DNA from: Fimenecus sp045631075 | GTDB taxonomy: Bacteria > Bacillota > Clostridia > Oscillospirales > Acutalibacteraceae | Length of the DNA: 8,353 nt | Direction of reading: 5' to 3' | Assembly: GCA_045631075.1 (NCBI GenBank) | Contig: JAZQUC010000188.1 | Span: 1-8,353 of the forward strand | Shown here: positions 1-5,212 of the stretch, piece by piece | Layout of the letters: each line of letters begins with the position of its first letter | How positions within the stretch are numbered: the stretch's first letter is position 1 | The notes under the pieces: generated by a model | The model's database searches: none | Told to the model about the DNA's origin: nothing | What the model saw: the letters and a program-made list of their open reading frames with translations, nothing else | Position numbers and translations under genes: made by a program

Positions 1-129
1 AAAATCGGACTTCTTGATGAAATTCCACTTGAGAGTGATGACGGTATTCATCTTCATTTTGAGCTTTACAAGGATGGCAAGGCAGTTTCACCATCGGAAT
101 ATCTTGGAAAAACCGTTGATATATCATAA
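1..129 (+). CDS. M23-family metallopeptidase, C-terminal fragment
   Basis: Frame 1 is open from the window edge and stops at TAA 127-129, giving the last 42 residues of a protein whose start lies outside the window. Residues 16-21 read IHLHFE, the HxH motif of M23 (lysostaphin/LytM/SpoIIQ-type) zinc peptidases. It is followed by YKDGKAVSPSEYL, which matches the usual family ending (K-D-G-x-x-x-P-x-x-Y-L). In the family the histidines of this motif complete the zinc and catalytic site, and the enzymes cut peptide cross-links in peptidoglycan outside the membrane. The usual proline before the HxH is Ile here. The upstream domains that would tell a sporulation SpoIIQ-like protein from a general cell-wall hydrolase cannot be seen. 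The next gene starts 30 nt downstream with no terminator between, so the two are probably co-transcribed. Confidence 0.8.
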   Translation, partial: KIGLLDEIPLESDDGIHLHFELYKDGKAVSPSEYLGKTVDIS

Positions 130-159
130 GGAATATGGTAAACTCTTTTCGGTGATAAA

Positions 160-669
160 ATGAACGTTTACTATTTTGATATTCGTGAAAAAGGTGAAAT
201 CAATAAAGAAAATCTGCCACAAAGTGTACTTTCTCATTGTAAAAAAAAGGAAAGTTTTTTAGCGGCAGAAGCACTTATTAATATGGGTGCTGAAAATCTT
301 CACTATAACGAAAAGAAAAAGCCATTGGCAGACAACTGTTTTGTGAGTATTTCTCATTGTGAGCATATGGTGGCTGTCTGCACAAGTGACAAGCCTATCG
401 GCATTGATATTGAAAAAATCAACACACAAAGAGATTTGGACAAAATTGCAAAACGTTTTTATCACGGAAAAGAATCAGAATATTTTAATAAAAATCATAC
501 TGCTGATGTTTTTTTTGAAATATGGACAAAAAAAGAAGCCTACTCCAAAATAGGCGGAGAAGGTGTTGGTGAAATTTATAAAGGATTTGATGTGTTGAGC
601 ATCGAAGACTACATCTTCACAACAGAAAAAATTGATGACTATATACTTTCAATTTGCGAAAAGAAATGA
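160..669 (+). CDS. Sfp-type 4'-phosphopantetheinyl transferase
   Basis: This 169-residue protein belongs to the 4'-phosphopantetheinyl transferase superfamily, which moves the phosphopantetheine arm from coenzyme A onto a serine of acyl- or peptidyl-carrier proteins in the cytoplasm. The family signatures are present in order: KPLADN...SISH at about residues 54-66, GIDIE at 81-85 (Mg-binding Asp83 and Glu85), and the WTKKEAYSK block at 122-130, whose Glu126 and Lys residues bind Mg and CoA. It is shorter than Sfp (about 220 residues) but longer than a typical AcpS (about 120). The GIDIE plus WxxKEA combination favours the Sfp-like group. The start at 160 is supported by GGTGAT at 151-156, which matches the 3' half of the Shine-Dalgarno consensus. 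No carrier protein or NRPS/PKS gene is visible nearby, so the substrate is unknown. Confidence 0.88.
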   Translation: MNVYYFDIREKGEINKENLPQSVLSHCKKKESFLAAEALINMGAENLHYNEKKKPLADNCFVSISHCEHMVAVCTSDKPIGIDIEKINTQRDLDKIAKRFYHGKESEYFNKNHTADVFFEIWTKKEAYSKIGGEGVGEIYKGFDVLSIEDYIFTTEKIDDYILSICEKK

Positions 670-673
670 AATT

Positions 674-703
674 AAGGGACACCATCGTGTCCCTTTTGTT
701 TTT
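674..703. terminator. Rho-independent terminator between convergent genes
   Basis: A perfect 9-bp stem, AAGGGACAC (674-682) and GTGTCCCTT (687-695), encloses the loop CATC and is followed by a T-rich run to 703. It sits 5 nt after the phosphopantetheinyl transferase stop and directly after the stop of the opposing gene at 702. On the plus strand it is a textbook intrinsic terminator. On the minus strand the same hairpin is followed only by the weaker tract AATTTCATTT, so bidirectional use is likely but less certain. Confidence 0.88.
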
Positions 704-1604
704 AGTATTTAAAATTTGAATATTTAAGTACTGTTTCTGTTTCACCATCACCTGAAACGCCTATGGATGACACCTTAAAATTCAGTTTTGCATACATAGT
801 ATATGTGATTGTTAATACAGCAGGTTTGCCTTTTGAATCAAGGTCAACCACCATTTTAACATTCTTGTATTCTGTGTTCAGTTTATCGACTGTCATAGCA
901 GTAGTAACATCTGCAACAGCCTCTTTAACATCATTTTCAGTAATAAAGTCGTTAGAAATATGGTTGAACGGAGTGTTTCCACCCTTGGTCGGATTAGTAC
1001 TGTCGTTAAAAAGTACTGTTATCTGCTTGTCATTCTGAGTGAAAGATTTAATATCCTTTTCAGTAAGTTTCATTGGGATAATTGCATAATTGCCCGCATC
1101 CTTTTCTGTACCACTTACATTGCCGACGCCAAGAAAACTGCCTATAACAGAATTAAGGTTTGCATTAGCATCAATACTTGCAATAATACTGTTAAGCGTT
1201 CCTGTTGCATTACCTACATCAACATCTTTTGTAAACTTACAAGTTCTGGACCACTTATAAGTTCCTTTTGCCGCTTTTGCAGTTTCATCGTTGAACATTT
1301 TTGCGATTTGGGCTTTTGCAGAACCTGACGGTGTATTCTCTAATCCCGCTACCATTTGAAGAATCATACGGGCATCTGACGCTCTGAGTTCACCATCAGC
1401 AACAAGTTCACCGTTGTCAGGATTTTTAAGGAATGACTCATCCTTAAGACCTGCAACAACCTGAAGAATCATACGAGCATCGGTTGCTTTAACATAACCG
1501 TCTTCGTTTACATCACCAGGCAAAGTCACAGCAGCAATAGCCACACCTGAAAGTGAAAGAACAATAAGCGCTATTGATAAAACAATTGATAAAACTTTTT
1601 TCAT
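702..1604 (-). CDS. Secreted protein with two dockerin-like repeats and the shared C-terminal domain (paralog 1)
   Basis: This 300-residue protein begins with a cleavable-looking signal peptide (MKKVLS, then a hydrophobic stretch to about residue 24, ending AIAA). Two dockerin-type repeats follow. Residues 30-51 start GDVNEDGYVKATD, with the calcium-loop ligands Asp31, Asn33, Asp35 and Asp42 intact. Residues 65-87 are GELVADGELRASD, where the first two ligand positions are Glu66 and Val68, so this loop is degenerate. Both repeats end in ARMILQ(V/M)VAG. From about residue 96 to the end it carries the domain also found at 2021-3004 and 3040-4047, with the core VDVGNATGTLNSI and NSVIGSFLGVGN. 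Its function is unknown. ATG 1604 is chosen because AGGTG (1611-1615) lies 6 nt upstream. A GTG at 1613 would fall inside that ribosome binding site. A dedicated promoter precedes the gene. There is no obvious catalytic motif, and no cohesin gene lies in the window. Confidence 0.85.
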   Translation of the reverse strand: MKKVLSIVLSIALIVLSLSGVAIAAVTLPGDVNEDGYVKATDARMILQVVAGLKDESFLKNPDNGELVADGELRASDARMILQMVAGLENTPSGSAKAQIAKMFNDETAKAAKGTYKWSRTCKFTKDVDVGNATGTLNSIIASIDANANLNSVIGSFLGVGNVSGTEKDAGNYAIIPMKLTEKDIKSFTQNDKQITVLFNDSTNPTKGGNTPFNHISNDFITENDVKEAVADVTTAMTVDKLNTEYKNVKMVVDLDSKGKPAVLTITYTMYAKLNFKVSSIGVSGDGETETVLKYSNFKY

Positions 1605-1610
1605 AGAATA

Positions 1611-1615
1611 CACCT
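1611..1615 (-). promoter_or_regulatory. Ribosome binding site that sets the start at 1604
   Basis: Minus-strand AGGTG lies 6 nt before ATG 1604. The in-frame GTG at 1613 overlaps this motif and has no comparable site of its own, so the shorter, signal-peptide-first protein is preferred. Confidence 0.65.
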
Positions 1616-1635
1616 ACTTTCTTTATGATAAGAAA

Positions 1636-1664
1636 ATTATACCATATATCTTTTCTTAATTCAA
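1636..1664 (-). promoter_or_regulatory. Sigma-A-type promoter for the dockerin-like gene
   Basis: On the minus strand TTGAAT (1659-1664) and a perfect TATAAT (1636-1641) are separated by exactly 17 nt. TGG just before the -10 box makes it an extended -10 (TGnTATAAT). The predicted start of transcription is near 1629, giving a leader of about 25 nt before ATG 1604. Paralog 1 is therefore transcribed separately from the two other family members. Confidence 0.8.
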
Positions 1665-1706
1665 CCATACAAATGCACAAACACCAATTTTGATGGTTTC
1701 ATATAT

Positions 1707-1907
1707 AAATTGGAGTTTATCGATGAAGTGCAGAGTGCAAAGTGTAGAGTGCAGAACGAAGGAACTGCGTTGCGATTGTCCCCCCCCTTCCGTCACTCGC
1801 ATTGCTCGTGCCACCTTCCCCTCAAGTGGGAAGGCCAACATAGGCTCCCCACTTGATGGGGAGCTGTCACCGTAAGGTGACTGAGGGGCCCGACAAATTA
1901 TAATTTG
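1707..1907. repeat. Composite repeat, copy A (flanks plus multi-hairpin core)
   Basis: This unit lies between the promoter of paralog 1 and the terminator of paralog 2. It starts with AAATTGGAGTTTATC (1707-1721) and ends with the 14-bp perfect palindrome CAAATTATAATTTG (1894-1907). Inside are four tandem heptamers (1727-1754) and a GC-rich core at 1780-1888. Core hairpins on the plus strand are CCTTCCC/GGGAAGG (1814-1820 with 1828-1834), GCTCCCC/GGGGAGC (1844-1850 with 1858-1864) and GTCACC/GGTGAC (1866-1871 with 1876-1881). The C run 1780-1787 can pair with the GGGG at 1885-1888 to close the unit. The core matches the reverse complement of the core at 6629-6744. No transposase is present, so a MITE-like or structured intergenic repeat is the best description. 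Together with the promoter and terminator it accounts for the gene-free stretch 1614-2020. Confidence 0.85.
1727..1754. repeat. Four tandem 7-bp repeats (AGTGCAG)
   Basis: Four consecutive heptamers read AGTGCAG, AGTGCAA, AGTGTAG and AGTGCAG at 1727-1754, differing by single substitutions. They lie between the left flank and the hairpin core of copy A and are absent from the second copy near 6604-6772, so they are a variable module of this repeat. Confidence 0.85.
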
Positions 1908-1966
1908 AAAATAGATTCTTCACTGCATTTATAATGACAAACCAAGTATAATTAAAATTTATGCAT

Positions 1967-1998
1967 AAAAAACGGTACCACCGTTTGGTGATACCGTT
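1967..1998 (-). terminator. Rho-independent terminator for the two-gene surface-protein operon
   Basis: A hairpin of AACGGTA (1971-1977) with TACCGTT (1992-1998) continues, after one C/A mismatch, with CACC (1979-1982) and GGTG (1987-1990) around the loop GTTT. Read on the minus strand it is followed by six T residues (1972-1967). It lies 22 nt beyond the stop codon at 2021 and so ends transcription of the 3040-4047 and 2021-3004 genes. Confidence 0.88.
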
Positions 1999-2020
1999 AA
2001 ATTAGTTATTCAATTAGCAA

Positions 2021-3004
2021 TTAAGCAACTGTGTATGTAATCTTGTTTGTTGCCTGACCCTGACCGTTGATTGTAACAACTGCCTTGAGCTGCATCTTAG
2101 CTGAGAAGCCGTATGAAATTTCAAGAGTCTTAAGGTTGTCGCCATCAACTGTAGCTGTAAGAGTAACATTTGTGTACTGAACATCAGTGCTGTTAACCTT
2201 GATAAGTGTTGTAAGACTTGTGATACCGTCAACAACTTCCTGATGTGTGAAGAAGTCGTTTGTTGCACGGCTCATAGCATTCTTGCCATCCTTCTGAGGA
2301 TTTGCAAAGTTGCCAAGTTTAACAACGTACTTGTTACCATTAGCTGAAGCTTCCTTAATGTCAGCTGCTGTAAGGCTCATAGCTTTAAGAGCATACTGTT
2401 TGTTCATGCCTTCAGGAATAACACCATTCTTAACTTCGCCGTCTCTATTACCTATACCAAGGAAACCACCAACAACTGAGTCAAGTGATGCGTTTTCGTC
2501 GATACCCTGAATAATCTTGTTAAGTGTACCTGTTGCACTACCAACATCGATAGCACCGTCTGGTGTGTATGCACATACACGAGCGAACTTGTAGCTCTTC
2601 TTTGCTGCAGCTGATGTCCACTTGTTGAACATTTCGTGAGCGTTAGCCTTTGAGAATGCTGCGCCAGCGTTATCGCCTGCAGGAGCGTCTGTTGAATCAT
2701 CAGCAGGAGCATCTGTTGCGTCATCTGAAGGAACATCTGTTGCATCGTCTGAAGGAACGTCTGTTGAATCATTTGATGGAGCGTTTACATCACCTGATGG
2801 TACGTCGCCGTTTACTACTACATCGTTACCTGCTTCCGCAAGTGCCTTTTCAGCTGTTGATTTACCAACCATAACAACGCCAAATGTAAGTACAAGAGCA
2901 AGAAGAACTGCTACAAACTTAATAAAGCCCTGTGAATTTTTTTCTTTTTTCATTGCCTTAACTTCTGCCTGTTCAGGAGTTAAAGGTGCCTTTGTTTTTG
3001 CCAT
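2021..3004 (-). CDS. Membrane-anchored surface protein with Asp/Pro/Thr repeat linker and the shared C-terminal domain (paralog 2)
   Basis: This 327-residue protein has a Lys-rich cytoplasmic N-terminus (MAKTKAPLTPEQ), one hydrophobic segment at about residues 26-46 with no convincing signal-peptidase site, and an acidic linker. The linker contains the eight-residue repeat D-(V/A)-P-(S/A)-D-D-(A/S)-T at about 76-112. A globular domain of about 210 residues follows to the C-terminus. The predicted topology is N-in with the domain outside the membrane. The domain shares IDVGSATGTLN, DENASLDSVVGGFLGIGN and the (R/H)ATND(F/Y) motif with paralog 3, and more distantly with paralog 1. No enzymatic motif is recognisable and I cannot name a family. 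AAGGGAG at 3014-3020, 9 nt upstream, supports the start. The preceding gene ends 35 nt upstream without a terminator, so this is the second gene of an operon, closed by the hairpin at 1971-1998. Confidence 0.85.
   Translation of the reverse strand: MAKTKAPLTPEQAEVKAMKKEKNSQGFIKFVAVLLALVLTFGVVMVGKSTAEKALAEAGNDVVVNGDVPSGDVNAPSNDSTDVPSDDATDVPSDDATDAPADDSTDAPAGDNAGAAFSKANAHEMFNKWTSAAAKKSYKFARVCAYTPDGAIDVGSATGTLNKIIQGIDENASLDSVVGGFLGIGNRDGEVKNGVIPEGMNKQYALKAMSLTAADIKEASANGNKYVVKLGNFANPQKDGKNAMSRATNDFFTHQEVVDGITSLTTLIKVNSTDVQYTNVTLTATVDGDNLKTLEISYGFSAKMQLKAVVTINGQGQATNKITYTVA
2679..2774 (-). repeat. Four 24-bp in-frame repeats encoding the linker of paralog 2
   Basis: On the plus strand four 24-nt units begin at 2679, 2703, 2727 and 2751 with GCAGGAGC, GCAGGAGC, GAAGGAAC and GAAGGAAC, each followed by RTCTGTTG. 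Each unit encodes one eight-residue block of Asp, Pro, Ser/Ala and Thr. The period is a multiple of three, so unit gain or loss would change stalk length without breaking the frame. Confidence 0.85.
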
Positions 3005-3039
3005 AATTGTTTTCTCCCTTCGTTTATGTAGGAATCAAA

Positions 3040-4047
3040 TTAATATTTGATGTTTGTGTATTTACCTGTGATATCAGTTTCACCAGTACCTGTTGCATTC
3101 ATAATTGCAAGCTTAATCTTGAGTGTTGCTGAGAATGTGTATGAGTATTCAAGAGCTGTCATCTTACCATCAACGATAGTTGCTGTGAAGAGAATCTTTG
3201 TGTAGTTAGCCTGTGATTCATTTTCAATAATCTTAACTGCACTACCTACTTCGTTAGCAATACTCTGGTTAACTTCTGGGAATGTAACATAGTCATTTGT
3301 TGCATGACCAAGAGCGCTGTTAGCATTTGGATTTGTGCAAGCCTTAACCTGAATTGTGTACTTGTCACCGTTAACTGCGAAATCCTGAACGTCAGCTTCT
3401 GCAAGTGCCATAGCCTTAATCATATATTTAGCATCTGCACCATCGATTTTGCCGTTTTTAACTTCTGCATTGATTGGCTTGTTGATACCAAGGAAACCAC
3501 CAACAACTGAGTCAAGAGATGCGTTTTCGTCAACACCCTTGATGATGCTGTTAAGTGCGTTTGTTGCTGAACCGACGTCAATGTTCTTAACGATTTTACC
3601 TACACGAGAAACTTTGTATGAGCCTTTAGCTGCCTTTGCTGATGTTTCGTTGAAGAGTTTGATAACGTCAGCCTTTGTCATTTCTGTGTTGCCTGCAGGA
3701 GCATCTGTTGTTGCGTCGTCACCAGCAGGAGCATCTGTTGTTGCGTCGTCTGAAGGAACGTCTGTTGTTTCGTCGCCACCAAGAAGATTTTCATCTTCTG
3801 TAGATGGAGCGTCAACGCTACCTGAGTTGTCTGTGTTTGTTGAACCACCGTTGTTAACAGTACCTGCTACAACTGTGCCACCCATTGAAGGTGCTGTAAA
3901 TGCGATTGTTACGAGTGACCATGCAATAACGATTGCAAGGAAAACTGCCAATGCCTTTGTAAATGTTCCGAAGAAAAGTTTGCAGTTAGCTGCTTTCTTT
4001 TCAGCCTTTGCCTGCATTTCTTCAGGAGTGAAGTTCTTTTTAGCCAT
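3040..4047 (-). CDS. Membrane-anchored surface protein with Asp/Ala/Pro/Thr repeat linker and the shared C-terminal domain (paralog 3)
   Basis: This 335-residue protein has the same architecture as paralog 2. A charged N-terminus (MAKKNFTPEEMQAKAEKKA) precedes a single membrane segment at about residues 30-50. A low-complexity linker with DAPAGDDATT-type repeats occupies about 95-120, and the shared domain runs from about 122 to 335. Diagnostic blocks are IDVGSATNALNSIIKG (156-171), DENASLDSVVGGFLGI (173-188) and HATNDY (248-253). The ATG at 4047 is preferred over the in-frame ATG at 4077. AAAGGGGAG (4056-4064) is 8 nt before 4047, and the resulting MAKK start matches that of paralog 2. A single-pass, N-in membrane protein with an extracytoplasmic domain is inferred. 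Biochemical function is unknown, and no catalytic residues or sortase motif are visible. It is the first gene of the pair with 2021-3004 and lies just downstream of maf. Confidence 0.85.
   Translation of the reverse strand: MAKKNFTPEEMQAKAEKKAANCKLFFGTFTKALAVFLAIVIAWSLVTIAFTAPSMGGTVVAGTVNNGGSTNTDNSGSVDAPSTEDENLLGGDETTDVPSDDATTDAPAGDDATTDAPAGNTEMTKADVIKLFNETSAKAAKGSYKVSRVGKIVKNIDVGSATNALNSIIKGVDENASLDSVVGGFLGINKPINAEVKNGKIDGADAKYMIKAMALAEADVQDFAVNGDKYTIQVKACTNPNANSALGHATNDYVTFPEVNQSIANEVGSAVKIIENESQANYTKILFTATIVDGKMTALEYSYTFSATLKIKLAIMNATGTGETDITGKYTNIKY
3695..3777 (-). repeat. 30-bp in-frame repeats encoding the linker of paralog 3
   Basis: A 26-nt segment is identical at 3695-3720 and 3725-3750 (period 30 nt, beginning GCAGGAGCATCTGTTG on the plus strand). 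A diverged third unit follows to about 3777. Each unit encodes a ten-residue Asp/Ala/Pro/Gly/Thr block. The unit is 30 nt here but 24 nt in paralog 2, so the two linkers expanded independently or diverged in period. Confidence 0.85.
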
Positions 4048-4055
4048 AATTAGGG

Positions 4056-4064
4056 CTCCCCTTT
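4056..4064 (-). promoter_or_regulatory. Ribosome binding site that sets the start at 4047
   Basis: Minus-strand AAAGGGGAG ends 8 nt before ATG 4047. The upstream in-frame ATG at 4077 has no comparable site and would place this motif inside the coding region. Confidence 0.75.
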
Positions 4065-4081
4065 CAATATTATACATACTA

Positions 4082-4110
4082 AATTTACAACAAAATCGTT
4101 AAAATGTCAA
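4082..4110 (-). promoter_or_regulatory. Probable promoter for the two-gene surface-protein operon
   Basis: On the minus strand a perfect TTGACA (4105-4110) stands 17 nt from TAAATT (4082-4087), a 4-of-6 match to the -10 consensus. A better-looking TATAAT at 4069-4074 is too far (30 nt) from this -35 and would leave a leader of only about 15 nt. The -35 box lies within an inverted repeat, AAAATGT-CA-ACATTTT on the plus strand (4101-4116), that could serve as an operator. The site is within a few bases of the maf stop codon. Confidence 0.5.
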
Positions 4111-4115
4111 CATTT

Positions 4116-4667
4116 TTATTGCTTTTTTATAATCTTTTTATAAACGCTACTTATAGGAAGACCGACCACGTTGAAATAATCTCCATGAATGCCACTTATA
4201 AACTTTGATGCAAGTCCTTGGATTCCATAAGCTCCTGCTTTGTCATACGGCTCATCAGTGTTGATATATTCATTAATTTCATCATCGGAAAGCGGATAAA
4301 ACTCCACTTTTGTTTCTTCAGCAAATGTAAGTGAAATGCCATCACCTATTGCACATACACCCGTAAAAACAGAATGAACTCTGCCTGAAAGACTCTTAAT
4401 CATATTAAAAGCATCTTCCTTGTCCCTTGGTTTACCAAGAATTTTATCATCAAGGACAACTATGGTATCTGCACCAAGAACGGTTTCATCCTCTGCTCTT
4501 TCTACTGCAAGTGCTTTTCTTGCTGCAAGGAAAACTACTGCATCTTCAGGCTTTGTGCCGTAAGGAATTGTTTCGTCAGCGTCAGCCACTCGAACTGTAA
4601 AATCAATCCCTGCATTTTTAAGGATTTCGCTTCTTCTTGGTGACTTTGATGCAAGAACCAATTTCAT
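4116..4667 (-). CDS. maf: Maf family nucleoside triphosphate pyrophosphatase
   Basis: This 183-residue protein has the standard Maf length and all its signatures: LASKSPRR at residues 5-12 (substrate-binding S-x-x-R-R region), GADTIV at 65-70 with the presumed general base Asp67, LGKPRD at 78-82, DKAGAYGIQG at 142-151 and GDYFNVVGLP at 162-171. Maf proteins hydrolyse dTTP, UTP or modified nucleotides to monophosphates in the cytoplasm and have been linked to septum formation and nucleotide-pool sanitation. Its ATG overlaps the TGA of the Nudix gene as ATGA (4664-4667), so the two are translationally coupled. AGAGGG lies just upstream. It is the last gene of the murD operon. No hairpin separates it from the surface-protein genes. 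Subfamily (dTTP/UTP versus modified bases) cannot be settled by eye. Confidence 0.93.
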   Translation of the reverse strand: MKLVLASKSPRRSEILKNAGIDFTVRVADADETIPYGTKPEDAVVFLAARKALAVERAEDETVLGADTIVVLDDKILGKPRDKEDAFNMIKSLSGRVHSVFTGVCAIGDGISLTFAEETKVEFYPLSDDEINEYINTDEPYDKAGAYGIQGLASKFISGIHGDYFNVVGLPISSVYKKIIKKQ

Positions 4668-5209
4668 ATTTTTCCCTCTTGTTTCATAATGTAAATTTTA
4701 AGAACCATTGTCTGTGTTTTACTGTCACGAAGTTCACCGTTCATTACCATTTCAACAGCTTTTTCAAGTGGTATTTTGTAAACCTCTAAAAATTCGTCTT
4801 CATCAGGACTTTGCTCACCGAATTCCAATTCCGTCGCAAGATACATATGTATGATTTCACCACAGTATCCAGGAGTTGGATAAAGTTTTCCCAAATCAAC
4901 GTATTTTTTCGCAACCGCACCAGTTTCTTCTTTCAATTCTCTTTTTCCTGCTTCAAATGGGTCTTCACCTTTTTCAAGCTTACCTGCGGGTAATTCCGTC
5001 ACGATTTCCATATAAGGATAACGAAACTGTTTTACGAAATAAAGGTTATATTCATTATCAAGCGGTGCAATACAAACGCCACCGTTATGCTCAACAATTT
5101 CTCGTTTTGCTGTTGTCCCGTTAGGAAGAAGTGCATCATCAACACGAAGATTCACTATTTTACCTTTAAATTTATAGTCAAAACTTATTTGCTTTTCTAT
5201 TAATTCCAT
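4664..5209 (-). CDS. Nudix hydrolase, probable ADP-ribose pyrophosphatase
   Basis: This 181-residue protein contains an exact Nudix box, G-x5-E-x7-R-E-L-x-E-E-x-G-A, at residues 76-98 (Gly76, Glu82, Arg90-Glu91, Glu94-Glu95, Gly97). The acidic residues bind the catalytic divalent metals. The proline in PTPG at about residue 113, 16 residues past the box glycine, is typical of ADP-ribose pyrophosphatases (NudF/YqkG type), as are QFRYPY before the box and the acidic PDEDEF segment at 135-140. The expected reaction is ADP-ribose to AMP plus ribose 5-phosphate in the cytoplasm. The start at 5209 is preceded by GGAGTG (5216-5221) and lies 3 nt after the murD stop. The gene overlaps maf by 4 nt. 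Both products are nucleotide-cleaning enzymes. The substrate assignment rests on motif spacing only. Confidence 0.88.
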   Translation of the reverse strand: MELIEKQISFDYKFKGKIVNLRVDDALLPNGTTAKREIVEHNGGVCIAPLDNEYNLYFVKQFRYPYMEIVTELPAGKLEKGEDPFEAGKRELKEETGAVAKKYVDLGKLYPTPGYCGEIIHMYLATELEFGEQSPDEDEFLEVYKIPLEKAVEMVMNGELRDSKTQTMVLKIYIMKQEGKI

Positions 5210-5212
5210 AAG

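Noticed and set aside
702..1604. Cellulosomal enzyme subunit
   Set aside because: The dockerin-like repeats are present, but there is no glycoside hydrolase, carbohydrate-binding or cohesin domain here or nearby, so a cellulosome role is not supported by the window.
1656..1841. Possible small minus-strand protein containing FPLEGKVARAMRVTEGGG
   Set aside because: It is a translation of the GC-rich hairpin repeat. The same peptide type appears from the second copy near 6690-6745. It has no ribosome binding site and overlaps the promoter of the dockerin-like gene.
1814..1864. GC-rich hairpins of the repeat as ordinary terminators
   Set aside because: No T-run follows them on either strand, and a separate canonical terminator (1971-1998) already serves the upstream operon.
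1727..1888. Short CRISPR-like or IS-like locus
   Set aside because: The heptamers are contiguous without spacers, there are no cas genes, and no transposase or terminal inverted repeat with target duplication was found. A structured intergenic repeat explains it better.
3449..4102. 217-codon plus-strand open frame opposite paralog 3
   Set aside because: It is antisense to a gene with a clear ribosome binding site, membrane segment and two paralogs. The low-complexity reading simply mirrors the repeat linker.
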